DNA from: Novosphingobium sp. BW1
GTDB taxonomy: Bacteria; Pseudomonadota; Alphaproteobacteria; Sphingomonadales; Sphingomonadaceae
Assembly (NCBI RefSeq): GCF_008107685.1
Contig: NZ_VIRF01000058.1
Coordinates: forward strand, 310,001 to 374,000
DNA length: 64,000 bases
Reading direction: 5' to 3'
The translations under genes were made by a program, and so were the position numbers. Shown in pieces: positions 41,748-51,737 of the stretch (position 1 is the stretch's first letter; each line of letters opens with the position of its first letter). The notes beneath the pieces were generated by a model that was given only the letters and a program-made list of their open reading frames with translations, was not told the DNA's origin and made no database searches.

Positions 41748-42323
41748 TCAGTCTTCCGCTTCTTCGTGGCTCTGAAGGTCCACCGGGGTCACCGGCTGGA
41801 TCGTCGAAACCGCGTGCTTGTAGGCAAGCTGCACATAGCCTTCGCGTTCGAGCAGCATGCAGAACAGGTCATAGGCCGCAACCCGGCCCTGTAGCATGAC
41901 GCCGTTGATGAGGAACATCGTCACCTGCACGCCGGCGCTACGGATGCTGGAGAGGAAGACGTCCTGCAGCGCGCGGGTCTTCTTGGCCCCCTCGCCGCTG
42001 TTGAACTGGGCCGCATCGACGGGCGTCGAGGGCATGATCGTCGAAATGGCGTGCTTGTAGACCAGCTGCGACTGCCCATCGCGGCGCAGCAGGATCGAGA
42101 AGTTATCGAACCAGGTGACGATACCCTGGAGCTTGACGCCCTTGACCAGGAACATGGTCACGGGGGTCTTGTTCTTGCGCAGGAGGTTGAGGAACTGATC
42201 CTGAAGGTTCTGGCCCTTGCCGGATGCAGGTGCAGTTTGCGCGGGAGCTGCCGCGGGCTTGGTGTCCGCAGCCTCCGTGGAGGCGCTCGCTCTCGGCCGT
42301 GCTGAAAGCGTTCGATCAGCCAT
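41748..42323 (-). CDS. hfq: RNA chaperone Hfq with two tandem Sm-like domains
   Basis: A 191-residue protein instead of the usual 80-100. The ATG at 42323 follows AAGGAG. After a Pro/Ala-rich tail (1-35), domain 1 covers 36-103 with [21 protein letters not shown], a DNF aromatic-containing loop and YKHAIST. Domain 2 covers 115-182 with [19 protein letters not shown] and YKHAVST. Both keep the Lys-His of the proximal uridine pocket. The first keeps the Gln of the QxLQ proximal face; the second has Ala there. An acidic tail ends the protein. A trimer would rebuild a six-domain ring. I recall a double-domain Hfq being reported for Novosphingobium, so this also supports the taxonomy. Confidence 0.95.
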   Translation of the reverse strand: MADRTLSARPRASASTEAADTKPAAAPAQTAPASGKGQNLQDQFLNLLRKNKTPVTMFLVKGVKLQGIVTWFDNFSILLRRDGQSQLVYKHAISTIMPSTPVDAAQFNSGEGAKKTRALQDVFLSSIRSAGVQVTMFLINGVMLQGRVAAYDLFCMLLEREGYVQLAYKHAVSTIQPVTPVDLQSHEEAED

Positions 42324-42466
42324 TGTATTCTCCTTCTTTTTGGCGGCCGCTGATGCGGTCCGCGATCTGGCATGCCCATCCCGGATCATGCCGTAAGCGA
42401 ATCGAAATTACCCGCTTGCTGCAATGCAGTAAATCCGAAAGTTATGGTGGTCGCCTTGCGCGTGTC

Positions 42467-43864
42467 TCACCCCTCGCTTTCGCCGGGAGTTTCCTCCTCC
42501 TTACGCTCTGACATGCCGAGCAGCTTGAGCTTGCGGTGCAGCGCTGAGCGCTCCATGCCGATGAATGAGGCCGTCTTCGAGATATTCCCGGAAAACCGCC
42601 GAATTTGGACGCGAAGGTACTCACGCTCGAAGCTTTCGCGCGCCTCGCGAAGCGGCGCGCTCATCATCACCGCCACGCCGCCATCGCCGCCGCCGCGGGC
42701 GTTGAAGATTTCCGGGGGCAACATGTCGGGCTCGATCCGGTCCAGCTTTTCGCGCGGGGCCATGATGACCGTACGCTCGACCACGTTGCGCAGCTGGCGC
42801 ACGTTGCCCGGCCACTCGTAGGCCTGAAGCGCGGTCATGGCCTCGGGCGAAACCTGCGGCGGGGCCACGCCCTGCTCGTTGGCGTAACGCGCAAAGAAGT
42901 GGTCCATCAGCGCGGGAATATCGTCACGTCGTTCGCGCAGCGCCGGGATGGCCACGGGTACGACGTTGAGGCGGTAGAATAGGTCCTCGCGAAAGCGCCG
43001 CTCGGAAATTTCTTTCTCAAGGTCGCGCGAGGTGGAGGAGACAACGCGCACGTCGACGCGGATCTGGCGGGTGCCGCCCACGCGCACGAATGCCTGATCG
43101 GTCAGCACGCGCAGGATCCGGGCCTGCGTCGACAGCGGCATGTCCGCCACTTCATCGAGGTACAGCGTGCCGCCATCGGCGGTTTCCAGGAGGCCCGGAC
43201 GCACCAGCGCACCCTCGGCTTCCTCCCCAAACAACTCCTGCTCGAAGCGCTCAGGCGTGATTCGCGCCGAGTTGACGCTGACGAAAGCCTTGTCCGAGCG
43301 CGGGCTCCAGGCGTGGAGAAGCCTTGCGGCCACTTCCTTCCCCGAACCGGCAGGCCCTGTGATGAGCAGGCGGCTGCCGGTGTTGGCCACGCGCTTCAGG
43401 GTCGCACGCACCTGGTTGATCGAGGCGCTCGAGCCGGTGAACTCTTCTCCGGTCGAGAAGTCCTGGCGCAGCTGGGCGTTTTCGCGGCGCAGGCGTTCGG
43501 TTTCGGTCGCCTTTCCGACGAGGTGGATCAGCCGCTCGGCTTCGAAAGGCTTTTCGATGAAATCGACCGCACCACGCCCGATCGCCGCCACCGCGGTATC
43601 GATGTTGCCGTGGCCTGAGAAGATGATGACTGGCAATTCGGGCTCGCGCGCCTTGATCGCGTCGAGCACCTCAAGCCCGTCAAGGCGGCTGCCATGCAGC
43701 CACACGTCAAGAAGCACCAGCGAGGGGCGGCGCTTGTCGATTTCCTCGAGCGCCTGAGTGCTGTCGCCCGCAGTGCGGCAATCGTACCCCTCGTCGCTCA
43801 GGACCCCGGCAACGAGCTCACGAATATCACGCTCGTCGTCAACAATCAGGATTTCCAGTGCCAT
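42467..43864 (-). CDS. ntrX: response regulator NtrX
   Basis: A 465-residue NtrC-family regulator: receiver domain (1-120) with the phospho-Asp in LLDVWLHGS, AAA+ domain (about 145-380) with Walker A in ITGPAGSGKE, and a C-terminal Fis-type helix-turn-helix with NISKTASFIGMERSALHRKLKLLG. The AAA+ loop that normally reads GAFTGA is replaced by EGALVRPG, so contact with sigma-54 is not expected; this is a known trait of several alphaproteobacterial NtrX proteins. It partners NtrY, which lies 73 bases upstream. Confidence 0.95.
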   Translation of the reverse strand: MALEILIVDDERDIRELVAGVLSDEGYDCRTAGDSTQALEEIDKRRPSLVLLDVWLHGSRLDGLEVLDAIKAREPELPVIIFSGHGNIDTAVAAIGRGAVDFIEKPFEAERLIHLVGKATETERLRRENAQLRQDFSTGEEFTGSSASINQVRATLKRVANTGSRLLITGPAGSGKEVAARLLHAWSPRSDKAFVSVNSARITPERFEQELFGEEAEGALVRPGLLETADGGTLYLDEVADMPLSTQARILRVLTDQAFVRVGGTRQIRVDVRVVSSTSRDLEKEISERRFREDLFYRLNVVPVAIPALRERRDDIPALMDHFFARYANEQGVAPPQVSPEAMTALQAYEWPGNVRQLRNVVERTVIMAPREKLDRIEPDMLPPEIFNARGGGDGGVAVMMSAPLREARESFEREYLRVQIRRFSGNISKTASFIGMERSALHRKLKLLGMSERKEEETPGESEG

Positions 43865-43937
43865 GGCCCAATCTTCTTCTTGTTTCTCGTGTCATTCCTA
43901 GCAAGCGCGACGCGCCTGTGTTCCCGCATGGCCGCCC

Positions 43938-46154
43938 TCATTCGGCGGCCTCCTGCTTGCGCTGGCGCAGCAGCGGGTCAGCTGCGAAGCGCATTGTCAC
44001 CAACGTCCCGCCGCCCCTGGCGGGGGTAAAGGTCATGTCGCCGCCATGCTCCTCGACGATCTTGTTGACGATCGCGAGGCCAAGGCCCGTACCCTTTTCG
44101 CGGGTGGTGACATAAGGTTCGATGATCCGTTCGTGTGCCTGGGAGAGGCCAATGCCGTTGTCGGCGATGCGCACCTCGATGCAATCCCCGCTGGCCGTGA
44201 TGTCCACTGCGATCCGCCCCTTGTAACCTTCGCCGGCTTCGCGCGCCTTGGTTTCCGTGGCCTCGACCGCGTTCTTGAGGACGTTGGTCATGGCCTGGCC
44301 GAACTGGTGGCGGTCGCAATCGATGGTGCCGATCTCATCCTCGGCCGCGAAGGTGAAGTCGACGTCGGGACGGGCCACTTCCTGAAGAAACAAGGCCTGC
44401 CGGGTGAGCGCCACGGGGTCTTCCGCTCGAAACACGGGTTTGGGCAGCCGGGCGAACGAGGAAAATTCGTCGACCATGCGGCGCAGGTCCCCGACCTGCC
44501 GGATGATGGTGGCGGTAAGGTCCTCGAAAAGCTCCGGGTTATCGATGATCTGTTTGCGGTAGCGACGGCTGAGACGCTCGGTCGCCAGCTGGATCGGCGT
44601 AAGCGGGTTCTTGATCTCGTGCGCAATACGGCGCGCGACGTCCGACCAGGCCGCGGTGCGTTGGTCAACCAACTGACGGGTGATGTCTTCAAAGGTGATG
44701 ACGTGACCGGTCGCATCGCGGCTCGTTTTCACGGCAAGCGTCAGGAGTTCGCCGCCACGGCTGAACTGGACGATGCCACTGCGATCATCGCTCTCGATCA
44801 TGGTCGCGATGGCCGGGGCCAGCTCGGCGATCGGCATGCCCTCGGGTACGTCATCCTGATTGGTGAGCTTGAGCGCGGAGCTGTTCATCAGAAGGATGCA
44901 GCCCCTCTCGTCGAGCGAGATGATGCCCGAAGTCACCGATTCCAGAACGGCCTCAATGAACAGGCGGCGTTCGTGAAGCTGGCGGTTGGCGCCCAGAAGC
45001 GCCTGCGTCTGCTTGTCGATCTGCGCAGTCATGCGATTGAAGGCGCGGTTGAGAAGGCCGATTTCGTCGGTACCGGTCCGCCCCTCGAGCTGTAGCGAAT
45101 AGTTGCCTGCCCCCACGCGCCGCGCCGCTTCGACCAGCTCGTAGAGCGGCTGGACCTGTCGGTCGGCAAAGCGCAGCGCGAACCAGACCGAGAGCCCGAC
45201 CAGCGCCAGCGAGGCCACGAACAGCGCGACGTTGAACTGCAGCTGCATGATCCGCGCCCGGCTGGTGAGCACCTCGTAGGCCTGGACGATATTCTCGGCG
45301 CGCTGCCCCTGACTGAGGGAAACCAGGTCATTTGTACGTGCGACCAGCAGGTAGACACCCGACTGCCGTTCGATCGGCGCGCCGGCGACAATCCGATTGT
45401 TCTTGGATTCCGCGACATAGGGCTCGCCCTTGTCGAGGCGTTCGAGCATTTCCTTGCTCAAGCGGTTGTTCTCGGACTTGTTGTCCGGATCAACGATGAT
45501 GGGGGTGCGTTGCTCGCCATCGGAGTCGATCTGGATGACCGCCGCAACCGACAGATTACGAAGCAGGACCTGATTGGCGAGAAAACGTTGGAAGGTCTGG
45601 CTAACGACAGGATAGCTCTCCAATTCACGGCGAGAGTCCGTTGCCATCGCGACCGATTCGTAGCCGACGTCGCGCACCGTCTGTTCGTAATAGCCCCGTG
45701 CCAGCTTGTTCGCATTTTCAAGGAGGCCGCGCGAGTTGTCGGAAAACCAGAACTCGACACCCGACTGGAACAGCCACGAAGCGAAGACCACCACCAACAG
45801 CGTCGGTATCGCCGAGATCAGTGAAAAAATGAACACCAGACGCACGTGCATCTGCCCGGTGCCGCCGATACTCTCCGCCGCGCGTTGCAGGGCTATGTAG
45901 CGCCCCAGAAGCACGATCAGCGCCATCGCGGGCACCAGCATGCCGACCAGAAGCGTGGCTGTGAGATTGGAGGGAATGGGGCGCGCCGCATCCCACCCTG
46001 AATTGAGGCTGATCCAGGTGATCGAACTCATGACCACGAAGGCGACCACGCACAGCGCGGCGATCACCGCGAAAACGTTGGCACGGCGCGCCGCGATCTG
46101 GAATCGCCTCCACCACCGTGGCCAGTTTCGTCGTGTTGCGGGTATTGCACTCAT
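43938..46154 (-). CDS. ntrY: sensor histidine kinase NtrY
   Basis: A 738-residue membrane kinase. The start at 46154 has AGG upstream; an earlier in-frame ATG would add 15 residues. Three hydrophobic segments near the N-terminus flank an extracytoplasmic sensor region (about 110-290), followed by HAMP, a PAS domain with ISLDERGCILLMN, the phosphoacceptor His in [18 protein letters not shown], and the ATPase with NVLKNAVEA (N box) and GTGLGLAIV. It senses nitrogen or redox-related signals and phosphorylates NtrX. Confidence 0.95.
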   Translation of the reverse strand: MSAIPATRRNWPRWWRRFQIAARRANVFAVIAALCVVAFVVMSSITWISLNSGWDAARPIPSNLTATLLVGMLVPAMALIVLLGRYIALQRAAESIGGTGQMHVRLVFIFSLISAIPTLLVVVFASWLFQSGVEFWFSDNSRGLLENANKLARGYYEQTVRDVGYESVAMATDSRRELESYPVVSQTFQRFLANQVLLRNLSVAAVIQIDSDGEQRTPIIVDPDNKSENNRLSKEMLERLDKGEPYVAESKNNRIVAGAPIERQSGVYLLVARTNDLVSLSQGQRAENIVQAYEVLTSRARIMQLQFNVALFVASLALVGLSVWFALRFADRQVQPLYELVEAARRVGAGNYSLQLEGRTGTDEIGLLNRAFNRMTAQIDKQTQALLGANRQLHERRLFIEAVLESVTSGIISLDERGCILLMNSSALKLTNQDDVPEGMPIAELAPAIATMIESDDRSGIVQFSRGGELLTLAVKTSRDATGHVITFEDITRQLVDQRTAAWSDVARRIAHEIKNPLTPIQLATERLSRRYRKQIIDNPELFEDLTATIIRQVGDLRRMVDEFSSFARLPKPVFRAEDPVALTRQALFLQEVARPDVDFTFAAEDEIGTIDCDRHQFGQAMTNVLKNAVEATETKAREAGEGYKGRIAVDITASGDCIEVRIADNGIGLSQAHERIIEPYVTTREKGTGLGLAIVNKIVEEHGGDMTFTPARGGGTLVTMRFAADPLLRQRKQEAAE

Positions 46155-46278
46155 CGTTGCACCTATACAACACCCCTGTTGCGCCAGCGCAAGTTCCAAA
46201 TCTGCGTACTGCGTTCGGTCGCAGGCACATATCGGCGAGACGACGCCGCGTCCGGATCGCCTTGTGCCGCCACGAAGA

Positions 46279-47703
46279 TTAACGTCGGGCGAATTCCTCA
46301 GGGTCGAGCGCCAATTCGCTCAGGCGCTTGCGCAAGGTATTCCGGTTGATCCCCAGCGCCTGCGCCGCGCGCAGCTGGTTTCCAGCGGTCTGGCGCAGGA
46401 TCGAGGCAAAGAGCGGGCGCTCCAGCGCCGCGAGCGCCGAAGCGTAGATCGTCCCCGAAGCGGGCTGCGCGTTTTCCAGCCACTGGACAATGGCCGTCTC
46501 GATATCAGACCTTTCCGGTTTGCCCTCGAGGGCAGGCTCCGCACTCGCCGCCTGGCGTAGCAGCGGGACAACGACCTCCACGTCGATCGTGTCCTCACGC
46601 GCCAGCAGGGTGAGCCGGTAAACGAAATTTTTGAGCTCGCGCACGTTGCCCGGCCAGACCTGCTCGCCCAGCATGCGGGAGGCCGCCGGGGTCAGCTGCC
46701 GGCGCGGCAGCCCCTCGCTTGCGGCCTGCTGGAGGAAATGGCGGGCCAGAACCTCGATATCGTCGCGCCGCTCGCGCAGGGGCGGCATGTGTATGGGTAC
46801 CACATTGAGGCGGTAGAACAGATCCTCGCGAAAGCGTCCGGCCGCAATCTCAGGTTCGAGCGACTTGTTGGTGGCCGCCACGATGCGCACGTCGAGGCAA
46901 ATGTCTTCCTGCCCGCCCACGCGGCGGATCGTGCCCGACTGGAGCGCGCGCAGCAGACGCGTCTGCGCCTGCATCGGCATGTCACCAATCTCGTCGAGAA
47001 AGAGCGTGCCGCCAGCCGCCTGTTCGAACTTGCCGACATGGCGCGCGACCGCACCGGTAAAGGCGCCCTTCTCGTGCCCGAACAGTTCACTCTCGATCAG
47101 CTCGGCCGGGATCGCGGCGGTATTGACCGCGATGAACGGCCCGGCCCGGCGATTGCCGAGCTGATGGATCGCCTCGGCTACCAGCTCCTTGCCGGTCCCC
47201 GATTCGCCCAGGATCAGCACAGTGAGGTCATTGCGCAGGACCCGCGTGATCATGCGGAAGACCGACTGCATCGCCGGGCTGCGGCCCACCAGCGGCAGGC
47301 CATCCTCGACGATGTCCTCATCCTCAAGAGCATCTCCACCGCCCGCGTTGCCCGCCGCCTGACACACGGTGCGCGCCAGTTCATCGATGTCGAAAGGCTT
47401 GGGAAAATACTCGAAGGCACCGGTGTCGGTAGCGCGTACGGCGGTGTCGAGCGTGTTCTGCGCCGAAAGAATGATGATCGGCATGTCAGGACACAGCGTA
47501 CGAACCACCCCCAAAGTCTCGATCCCGTCCCCATCGGGCAGCATGACGTCGGTCACCAGTGCACTGAAACGATGCTGCTGCAAAAGCCGGTCGCGCTCGG
47601 CAAGCGTCTCGACATGCATCACGTTCGCGCCTTCGGCGACCAGCGCCGCGTCAATGACGAGCGCGATCGAGGGGTCGTCCTCGACCAACAGGACTTCGAT
47701 CAC
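46279..47703 (-). CDS. ntrC: nitrogen regulator NtrC
   Basis: A 474-residue sigma-54 activator. Receiver with phospho-Asp in VTDVMLPDGDG, AAA+ domain with Walker A in GESGTGKELV and an intact GAFTGA in HEKGAFTGAVARHV, Walker B region LFLDEIGDMP, and a Fis-type DNA-binding end with NQLRAAQALGINRNTLRKRLSEL. It activates nitrogen-assimilation promoters. The start overlaps the ntrB stop by four bases. Confidence 0.96.
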   Translation of the reverse strand: MIEVLLVEDDPSIALVIDAALVAEGANVMHVETLAERDRLLQQHRFSALVTDVMLPDGDGIETLGVVRTLCPDMPIIILSAQNTLDTAVRATDTGAFEYFPKPFDIDELARTVCQAAGNAGGGDALEDEDIVEDGLPLVGRSPAMQSVFRMITRVLRNDLTVLILGESGTGKELVAEAIHQLGNRRAGPFIAVNTAAIPAELIESELFGHEKGAFTGAVARHVGKFEQAAGGTLFLDEIGDMPMQAQTRLLRALQSGTIRRVGGQEDICLDVRIVAATNKSLEPEIAAGRFREDLFYRLNVVPIHMPPLRERRDDIEVLARHFLQQAASEGLPRRQLTPAASRMLGEQVWPGNVRELKNFVYRLTLLAREDTIDVEVVVPLLRQAASAEPALEGKPERSDIETAIVQWLENAQPASGTIYASALAALERPLFASILRQTAGNQLRAAQALGINRNTLRKRLSELALDPEEFARR

Positions 47704-48824
47704 GATGGCCTCCCTCCCAAGAGTGTCTTTCGTGTTTCCTTCGCAAGCGGCAAGTGAACGCGAAAGTGCGTAAGCCCCTTCACGTCGTCGCGCTCATGCG
47801 TGATACGCCCTTTCATCTCACGCACCAGTTTGCGCACGAGCGGCAGACCGAGCCCCTGCCCCGATTTCTTGCTGGTGACGAAGGGCTCGAAGATATGCTC
47901 GCGAAGGTTCGGCGCCACACCTTCACCATTGTCGGTCACGCGCAGTTCGACCGGCAGGCGCAGCGGCTTGCCGTCCTCGGTGGTGTGCAACTGCAACCCG
48001 CTGGCAAAGCGGGTGCGCACCATGACACGTGGCACGGCTTGCGAAAGGCTGGCTTCCATCGCGTTCGACAAGAGGTTGATGATGACCTGCACCAGAGCAT
48101 CCGCGCTGCCCAGGACAGGGGGAAGCGAAGGGTCAAATTCCTCCTGGATGGTGCAGTATTCCGGGTGCTCGGCGCGCCCGGCATGGATCACGTCAATGGC
48201 CCGGCGTGCGGCCTCGTGCAGATTGCAAGGCGCCATGGCGGGAGCCGTCTGACGGCTGAGGTCCTGCATGCGCCCGATAAGATCGGCGATGCGGTCCACT
48301 TCGCCCGTGATAAGATCGGTCAGCGCGTGCCCCTTCTCGTCGACCTGACGCGACAAAAGCTGCGCCGCGCCGCGTATCCCGGCAAGCGGGTTCTTGATCT
48401 CGTGCGCCATGATCTCGGGTCCGCGAAGCGCAGTGGCATCGAAGCCGCCCGAATCGTCGCCCAGAGCCTCGGCCGTCGTGTGATCGTGGATCATCAACAC
48501 CTGCCAGCGCGGATGATCGGCAACCGGCGCGACGTTGAGGTCGATCCGGCGCATGCCCATGCCTTTGACCTGCACCGTCAGTTCGCGCGCCGAGACCGGG
48601 GTCTCGTAGTCGTCCAGGCGATCAAGCACGCGCGGGCTTGTCACATCGAGCAGATCGCGCAGGCCAGCTCCCGCCAAGCGCCGCAGCGACTGGCCGAAGA
48701 ACTGTTCGGCGGCCGGATTGACCGAGGCGATGCGCAGGCCCGGCTCGAGCAGCACGACCGCCTGCGGGAGGCTGGCCAGCACGCGGTCGGCTTCGGGCAA
48801 GGTGATGCCCGCCGCCTCGCTCAT
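47700..48824 (-). CDS. ntrB: nitrogen sensor kinase NtrB
   Basis: A 374-residue cytosolic histidine kinase: PAS domain (about 10-120) with [18 protein letters not shown]-box with the phosphoacceptor in [21 protein letters not shown]-box [10 protein letters not shown] and G-boxes GEGVAP and GQGLGLPLV. It controls NtrC phosphorylation in response to PII. Its start overlaps the dusB stop and its end overlaps the ntrC start, giving the classic dusB-ntrB-ntrC operon. Confidence 0.96.
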   Translation of the reverse strand: MSEAAGITLPEADRVLASLPQAVVLLEPGLRIASVNPAAEQFFGQSLRRLAGAGLRDLLDVTSPRVLDRLDDYETPVSARELTVQVKGMGMRRIDLNVAPVADHPRWQVLMIHDHTTAEALGDDSGGFDATALRGPEIMAHEIKNPLAGIRGAAQLLSRQVDEKGHALTDLITGEVDRIADLIGRMQDLSRQTAPAMAPCNLHEAARRAIDVIHAGRAEHPEYCTIQEEFDPSLPPVLGSADALVQVIINLLSNAMEASLSQAVPRVMVRTRFASGLQLHTTEDGKPLRLPVELRVTDNGEGVAPNLREHIFEPFVTSKKSGQGLGLPLVRKLVREMKGRITHERDDVKGLTHFRVHLPLAKETRKTLLGGRPS

Positions 48825-49849
48825 GCGGCCTGCGCCTCACGATATGGGGCGTAGAATTCGGCTAGCGCCCCCAGCACCTCGTCGGGGTCGTCGATGAAGT
48901 TCGCGCGGTTGCGGAACTCGGCAGAGCCCTTGATGCCCTTGACGTACCAACCAAGATGCTTGCGGGCCATCTTGACGCCGGTATCGCGCCCGTAGTGCTC
49001 CAGCATCGCTTCGTAGTGTTCGCGAATGATTGCGTACTGCGTGCCGAAATCGGGCTCTGCAGCGACGGGCTGACCGCGCCACCACTGCATGATCTGCGAG
49101 AGGATCCAGGGCTTCCCGTAAGCGCCGCGACCGACCATCAGACCGTCTGCGCCCGACTGCTCCAAAGCGTTCGCCGCGTCCTCGATCCCGCAGATGTCGC
49201 CGTTGACGATAACAGGTATCGAAACCGCGTCCTTGACCTTGCGCACGAAGCTCCAGTCCGCGCTGCCTTTGTACATCTGGTTGCGGGTGCGCCCATGGAC
49301 GGTGATCATGCGGGCCCCCAGATCCTCGGCGATACGCGCAAGTTCAGGGGCGTTGAGGCTGTCGTGGCACCAGCCCATGCGCATCTTGACCGTCACCGGA
49401 ACCTTGACCGCCTTGACCGTCGCCTCGATCAGGCGCGTCGCCAGCGGCACGTCGCGCATCAGCGCCGAACCGGCATCGCCGTTGACGACCTTGCGGACCG
49501 GGCAGCCCATGTTGATGTCGATGATCGCCGCGCCGCGATCTTCGACCAGCTTCGCCGCCTCGCCCATCTGCTCGGGCTCGCAGCCGACCAGCTGCATGGC
49601 GACCGGGTCCTCACACGGGTCCCACATCGCCTTCTGCACCGAAACGCGCGTTTCGCGAATCGCAGCCGGGCTGGCGATCATCTCGGTCACGTTGAGGCCG
49701 GAGCCGAAGCTGCGCACCATCTTGCGGAACGGAAGGTCGGAAACCCCCGTCATGGGCGCGAGCACGACGGGACAGTCGATCCTGACGGGACCGATGTCGA
49801 TGGGCTTGAGCGCGGGCGCGGCCGGCAAGGGGGTGTCGTGTCGAGTCAT
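48821..49849 (-). CDS. dusB: tRNA-dihydrouridine synthase DusB (NifR3)
   Basis: A 342-residue FMN enzyme that reduces uridine to dihydrouridine in t[21 protein letters not shown] starts the barrel, [19 protein letters not shown] holds the catalytic Cys, and [16 protein letters not shown] and [10 protein letters not shown] are FMN-contact blocks. First gene of the operon with ntrB and ntrC, a typical alphaproteobacterial order; it is divergent from ispDF. Confidence 0.95.
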   Translation of the reverse strand: MTRHDTPLPAAPALKPIDIGPVRIDCPVVLAPMTGVSDLPFRKMVRSFGSGLNVTEMIASPAAIRETRVSVQKAMWDPCEDPVAMQLVGCEPEQMGEAAKLVEDRGAAIIDINMGCPVRKVVNGDAGSALMRDVPLATRLIEATVKAVKVPVTVKMRMGWCHDSLNAPELARIAEDLGARMITVHGRTRNQMYKGSADWSFVRKVKDAVSIPVIVNGDICGIEDAANALEQSGADGLMVGRGAYGKPWILSQIMQWWRGQPVAAEPDFGTQYAIIREHYEAMLEHYGRDTGVKMARKHLGWYVKGIKGSAEFRNRANFIDDPDEVLGALAEFYAPYREAQAA

Positions 49850-49930
49850 ATCTTGTGCACCACTGCCTAAAAAACAGGCAGGCGCATAGTGGATTGCCCT
49901 CTTCGCAGCAAGCGATTACCCGCAATCGCG

Positions 49931-51115
49931 ATGACGCAGAGCACTTCCACTCCCCCCCGTGCCATATCCGACACACCCAGAGTCGCCGCTGTTGTGGTGG
50001 CTGCGGGCAAGGGTTTGCGCGCCGGACAGCCCCTTCCCAAGCAATTCGTGAACTGGCGCGGCAAGCCTGTCCTGCGCCATTCGGTGGAGACCCTGGCCGC
50101 CGCTGGAATCGCCCCGATCTGCGTCGTGATCCCCGAGAACACGGGTCCCGTGGCGCGCGAAACACTTTCCGGCATCGCCGGGGTGATACTTACAGCAGGC
50201 GCGAAGACGCGACAGGAATCGGTGCGCCTTGGCCTAGAAGTGCTTGTCGGATCGCACCCCGAGCACGTCCTTATTCACGATGCCGCGCGCCCGATCCTGC
50301 CCCAGGCGGTCATCGCGCGGCTGCTCACCGCACTGGAGCACCACAAGGGCGCAATCCCGGTCCTCCCGGTGGTGGACAGTCTTGCCCACAGCGAGCCGGG
50401 CGCGCATGGGCCACGCATGGGAGCAAGCGCGCGGCGCGAGGACCTGAGGCGGGTACAGACCCCGCAAGCCTTCCGATTCGCTGAAATTCTCAACGCCCAC
50501 CGCGCCTGGGACAGCCCGGCCAGCGCCGGAGATGACGCCCAGGTCGCCCAGGCGTGGGGCTGCGACATTGCCCTCGTCGAAGGAGACGAAGCCCTGCACA
50601 AGTTGACCTACAGCCACGACTTCACTCCCACCGCCCCGCTCATGCGTGTGGGCACCGGGTTCGACGTCCACCAGCTGGAAGAAGGCGAAGATCTGTGGCT
50701 GTGCGGCGTCAAGATCGAGCACACCCACGGGCTTGCCGGCCACAGCGATGCTGACGTGGCCATCCATGCTCTCGTCGATGCCCTGCTCGGCGCGATTGCG
50801 GCGGGCGATATCGGGCAGCACTTTCCGCCCAGCGAGGCGCGCTGGAAGGGCGCGTCCTCGGACCGCTTTCTCGCCCACGCGGCATCGCTCGCGGCCGACG
50901 CGGGTTACGCGCTCGGCAATGCGGACGTGACAATCGTCTGCGAGGCGCCCAAGATCGGCCCCCACCGCGACGCGATGCGCACACGCCTGGCCGAGATTCT
51001 GGGCGTTGACCCGCAGATTGTCAGCGTAAAGGCAACCACCAGCGAAAAGCTGGGCTTTACCGGCCGCCGCGAAGGCATTGCCGCCCAGGCCGCCGTCAGC
51101 CTCGTGCGGCTCTGA
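49931..51115 (+). CDS. ispDF: bifunctional IspD/IspF isoprenoid enzyme
   Basis: A 394-residue fusion of two MEP-pathway enzymes. The IspD part (about 15-230) has AAVVVAAGKGLRAG, the CTP-binding loop, and HDAARPILPQAV; the IspF part (about 236-394) has GTGFDVHQLEEGEDLWLCG with metal-binding Asp/His, GHSDADVAIHALVDALLG and the C-terminal ATTSEKLGFTGRREGIAAQAAVSL. It makes CDP-methylerythritol and then cyclises it to MEcPP; IspE is encoded elsewhere. The start at 49931 is chosen by homologue length; the ribosome site is weak and GTG at 49889 is an alternative. Confidence 0.95.
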   Translation: MTQSTSTPPRAISDTPRVAAVVVAAGKGLRAGQPLPKQFVNWRGKPVLRHSVETLAAAGIAPICVVIPENTGPVARETLSGIAGVILTAGAKTRQESVRLGLEVLVGSHPEHVLIHDAARPILPQAVIARLLTALEHHKGAIPVLPVVDSLAHSEPGAHGPRMGASARREDLRRVQTPQAFRFAEILNAHRAWDSPASAGDDAQVAQAWGCDIALVEGDEALHKLTYSHDFTPTAPLMRVGTGFDVHQLEEGEDLWLCGVKIEHTHGLAGHSDADVAIHALVDALLGAIAAGDIGQHFPPSEARWKGASSDRFLAHAASLAADAGYALGNADVTIVCEAPKIGPHRDAMRTRLAEILGVDPQIVSVKATTSEKLGFTGRREGIAAQAAVSLVRL

Positions 51116-51142
51116 CCAAAAGGCTTTTCAAGGAGACGTCTG

Positions 51143-51736
51143 GTGACCCGATTTGCTTCTCGCGTTCGACGGTATGCGCGCCGCGGGCTGGCCGCAGGAC
51201 TTGCCGCCAGCGTTGCCGTGTGTCCAACGCTCACCAGTGCGGCCACGCAGGCCTGCCTGACCCGCAGCGAAGCCCGCTCGGTCCTTACCTATTCGCTCCC
51301 GCAGGTGATCGATGGGACGGCGCGGCGCTGCCGTCAGGCGCTGCCTGCCAACGCATTCCTGTCCACCCATGGACAGGAAGTTGTCCAGCGCTACTCCGGT
51401 CCGCGGGAGCAGTACTGGCCCGAGGCTCGCTCGGCCTTCCTCAAGCTGAGCCGCGGACGCGACGAGGGCATGGGGGCAATCGCAGCCCAGCTTCCCGACG
51501 AAACGCTCAAGCCGCTCGTCGATGCCACCGTTTCGGGCCTCGTCGCGCAAGCCATTCACCTGGAATCGTGCGAGGAGATCGATTTCGCCATCGACCTGCT
51601 CTCGCCGCTTCCGCCCCAGAACACCGCTGGGCTCATCGCGCTCTTCATCGAAGTCGCGGCCCGCTCGGAGACGATCGCCCGACAAGGTGCCACCAGCTCG
51701 AAGGCGCTGGGCGGCCTGACCATCTGCAAGGACTGA
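51143..51736 (+). CDS. exported protein of unknown function
   Basis: A 197-residue protein with a GTG start preceded by AAGGAG and a Sec signal peptide (hydrophobic 15-33, ending near TSA). The mature part has four Cys (in QACLTR, ARRCRQ, ESCEEI and TICKD), consistent with disulphides in the periplasm. I recognise no domain. It lies 27 bases after ispDF and one base before the cinA-like gene, so it is part of that operon. A CCTGTCC palindrome interrupts nothing but is embedded in its coding sequence at 51356-51379. Confidence 0.7.
   Translation: MTRFASRVRRYARRGLAAGLAASVAVCPTLTSAATQACLTRSEARSVLTYSLPQVIDGTARRCRQALPANAFLSTHGQEVVQRYSGPREQYWPEARSAFLKLSRGRDEGMGAIAAQLPDETLKPLVDATVSGLVAQAIHLESCEEIDFAIDLLSPLPPQNTAGLIALFIEVAARSETIARQGATSSKALGGLTICKD
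51356..51379. repeat. CCTGTCC-type palindrome P1 (inside a gene)
   Basis: Ten-base perfect arms TTCCTGTCCA / TGGACAGGAA around CCCA, within the coding sequence of the exported protein. Confidence 0.6.
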
Positions 51737-51737
51737 C

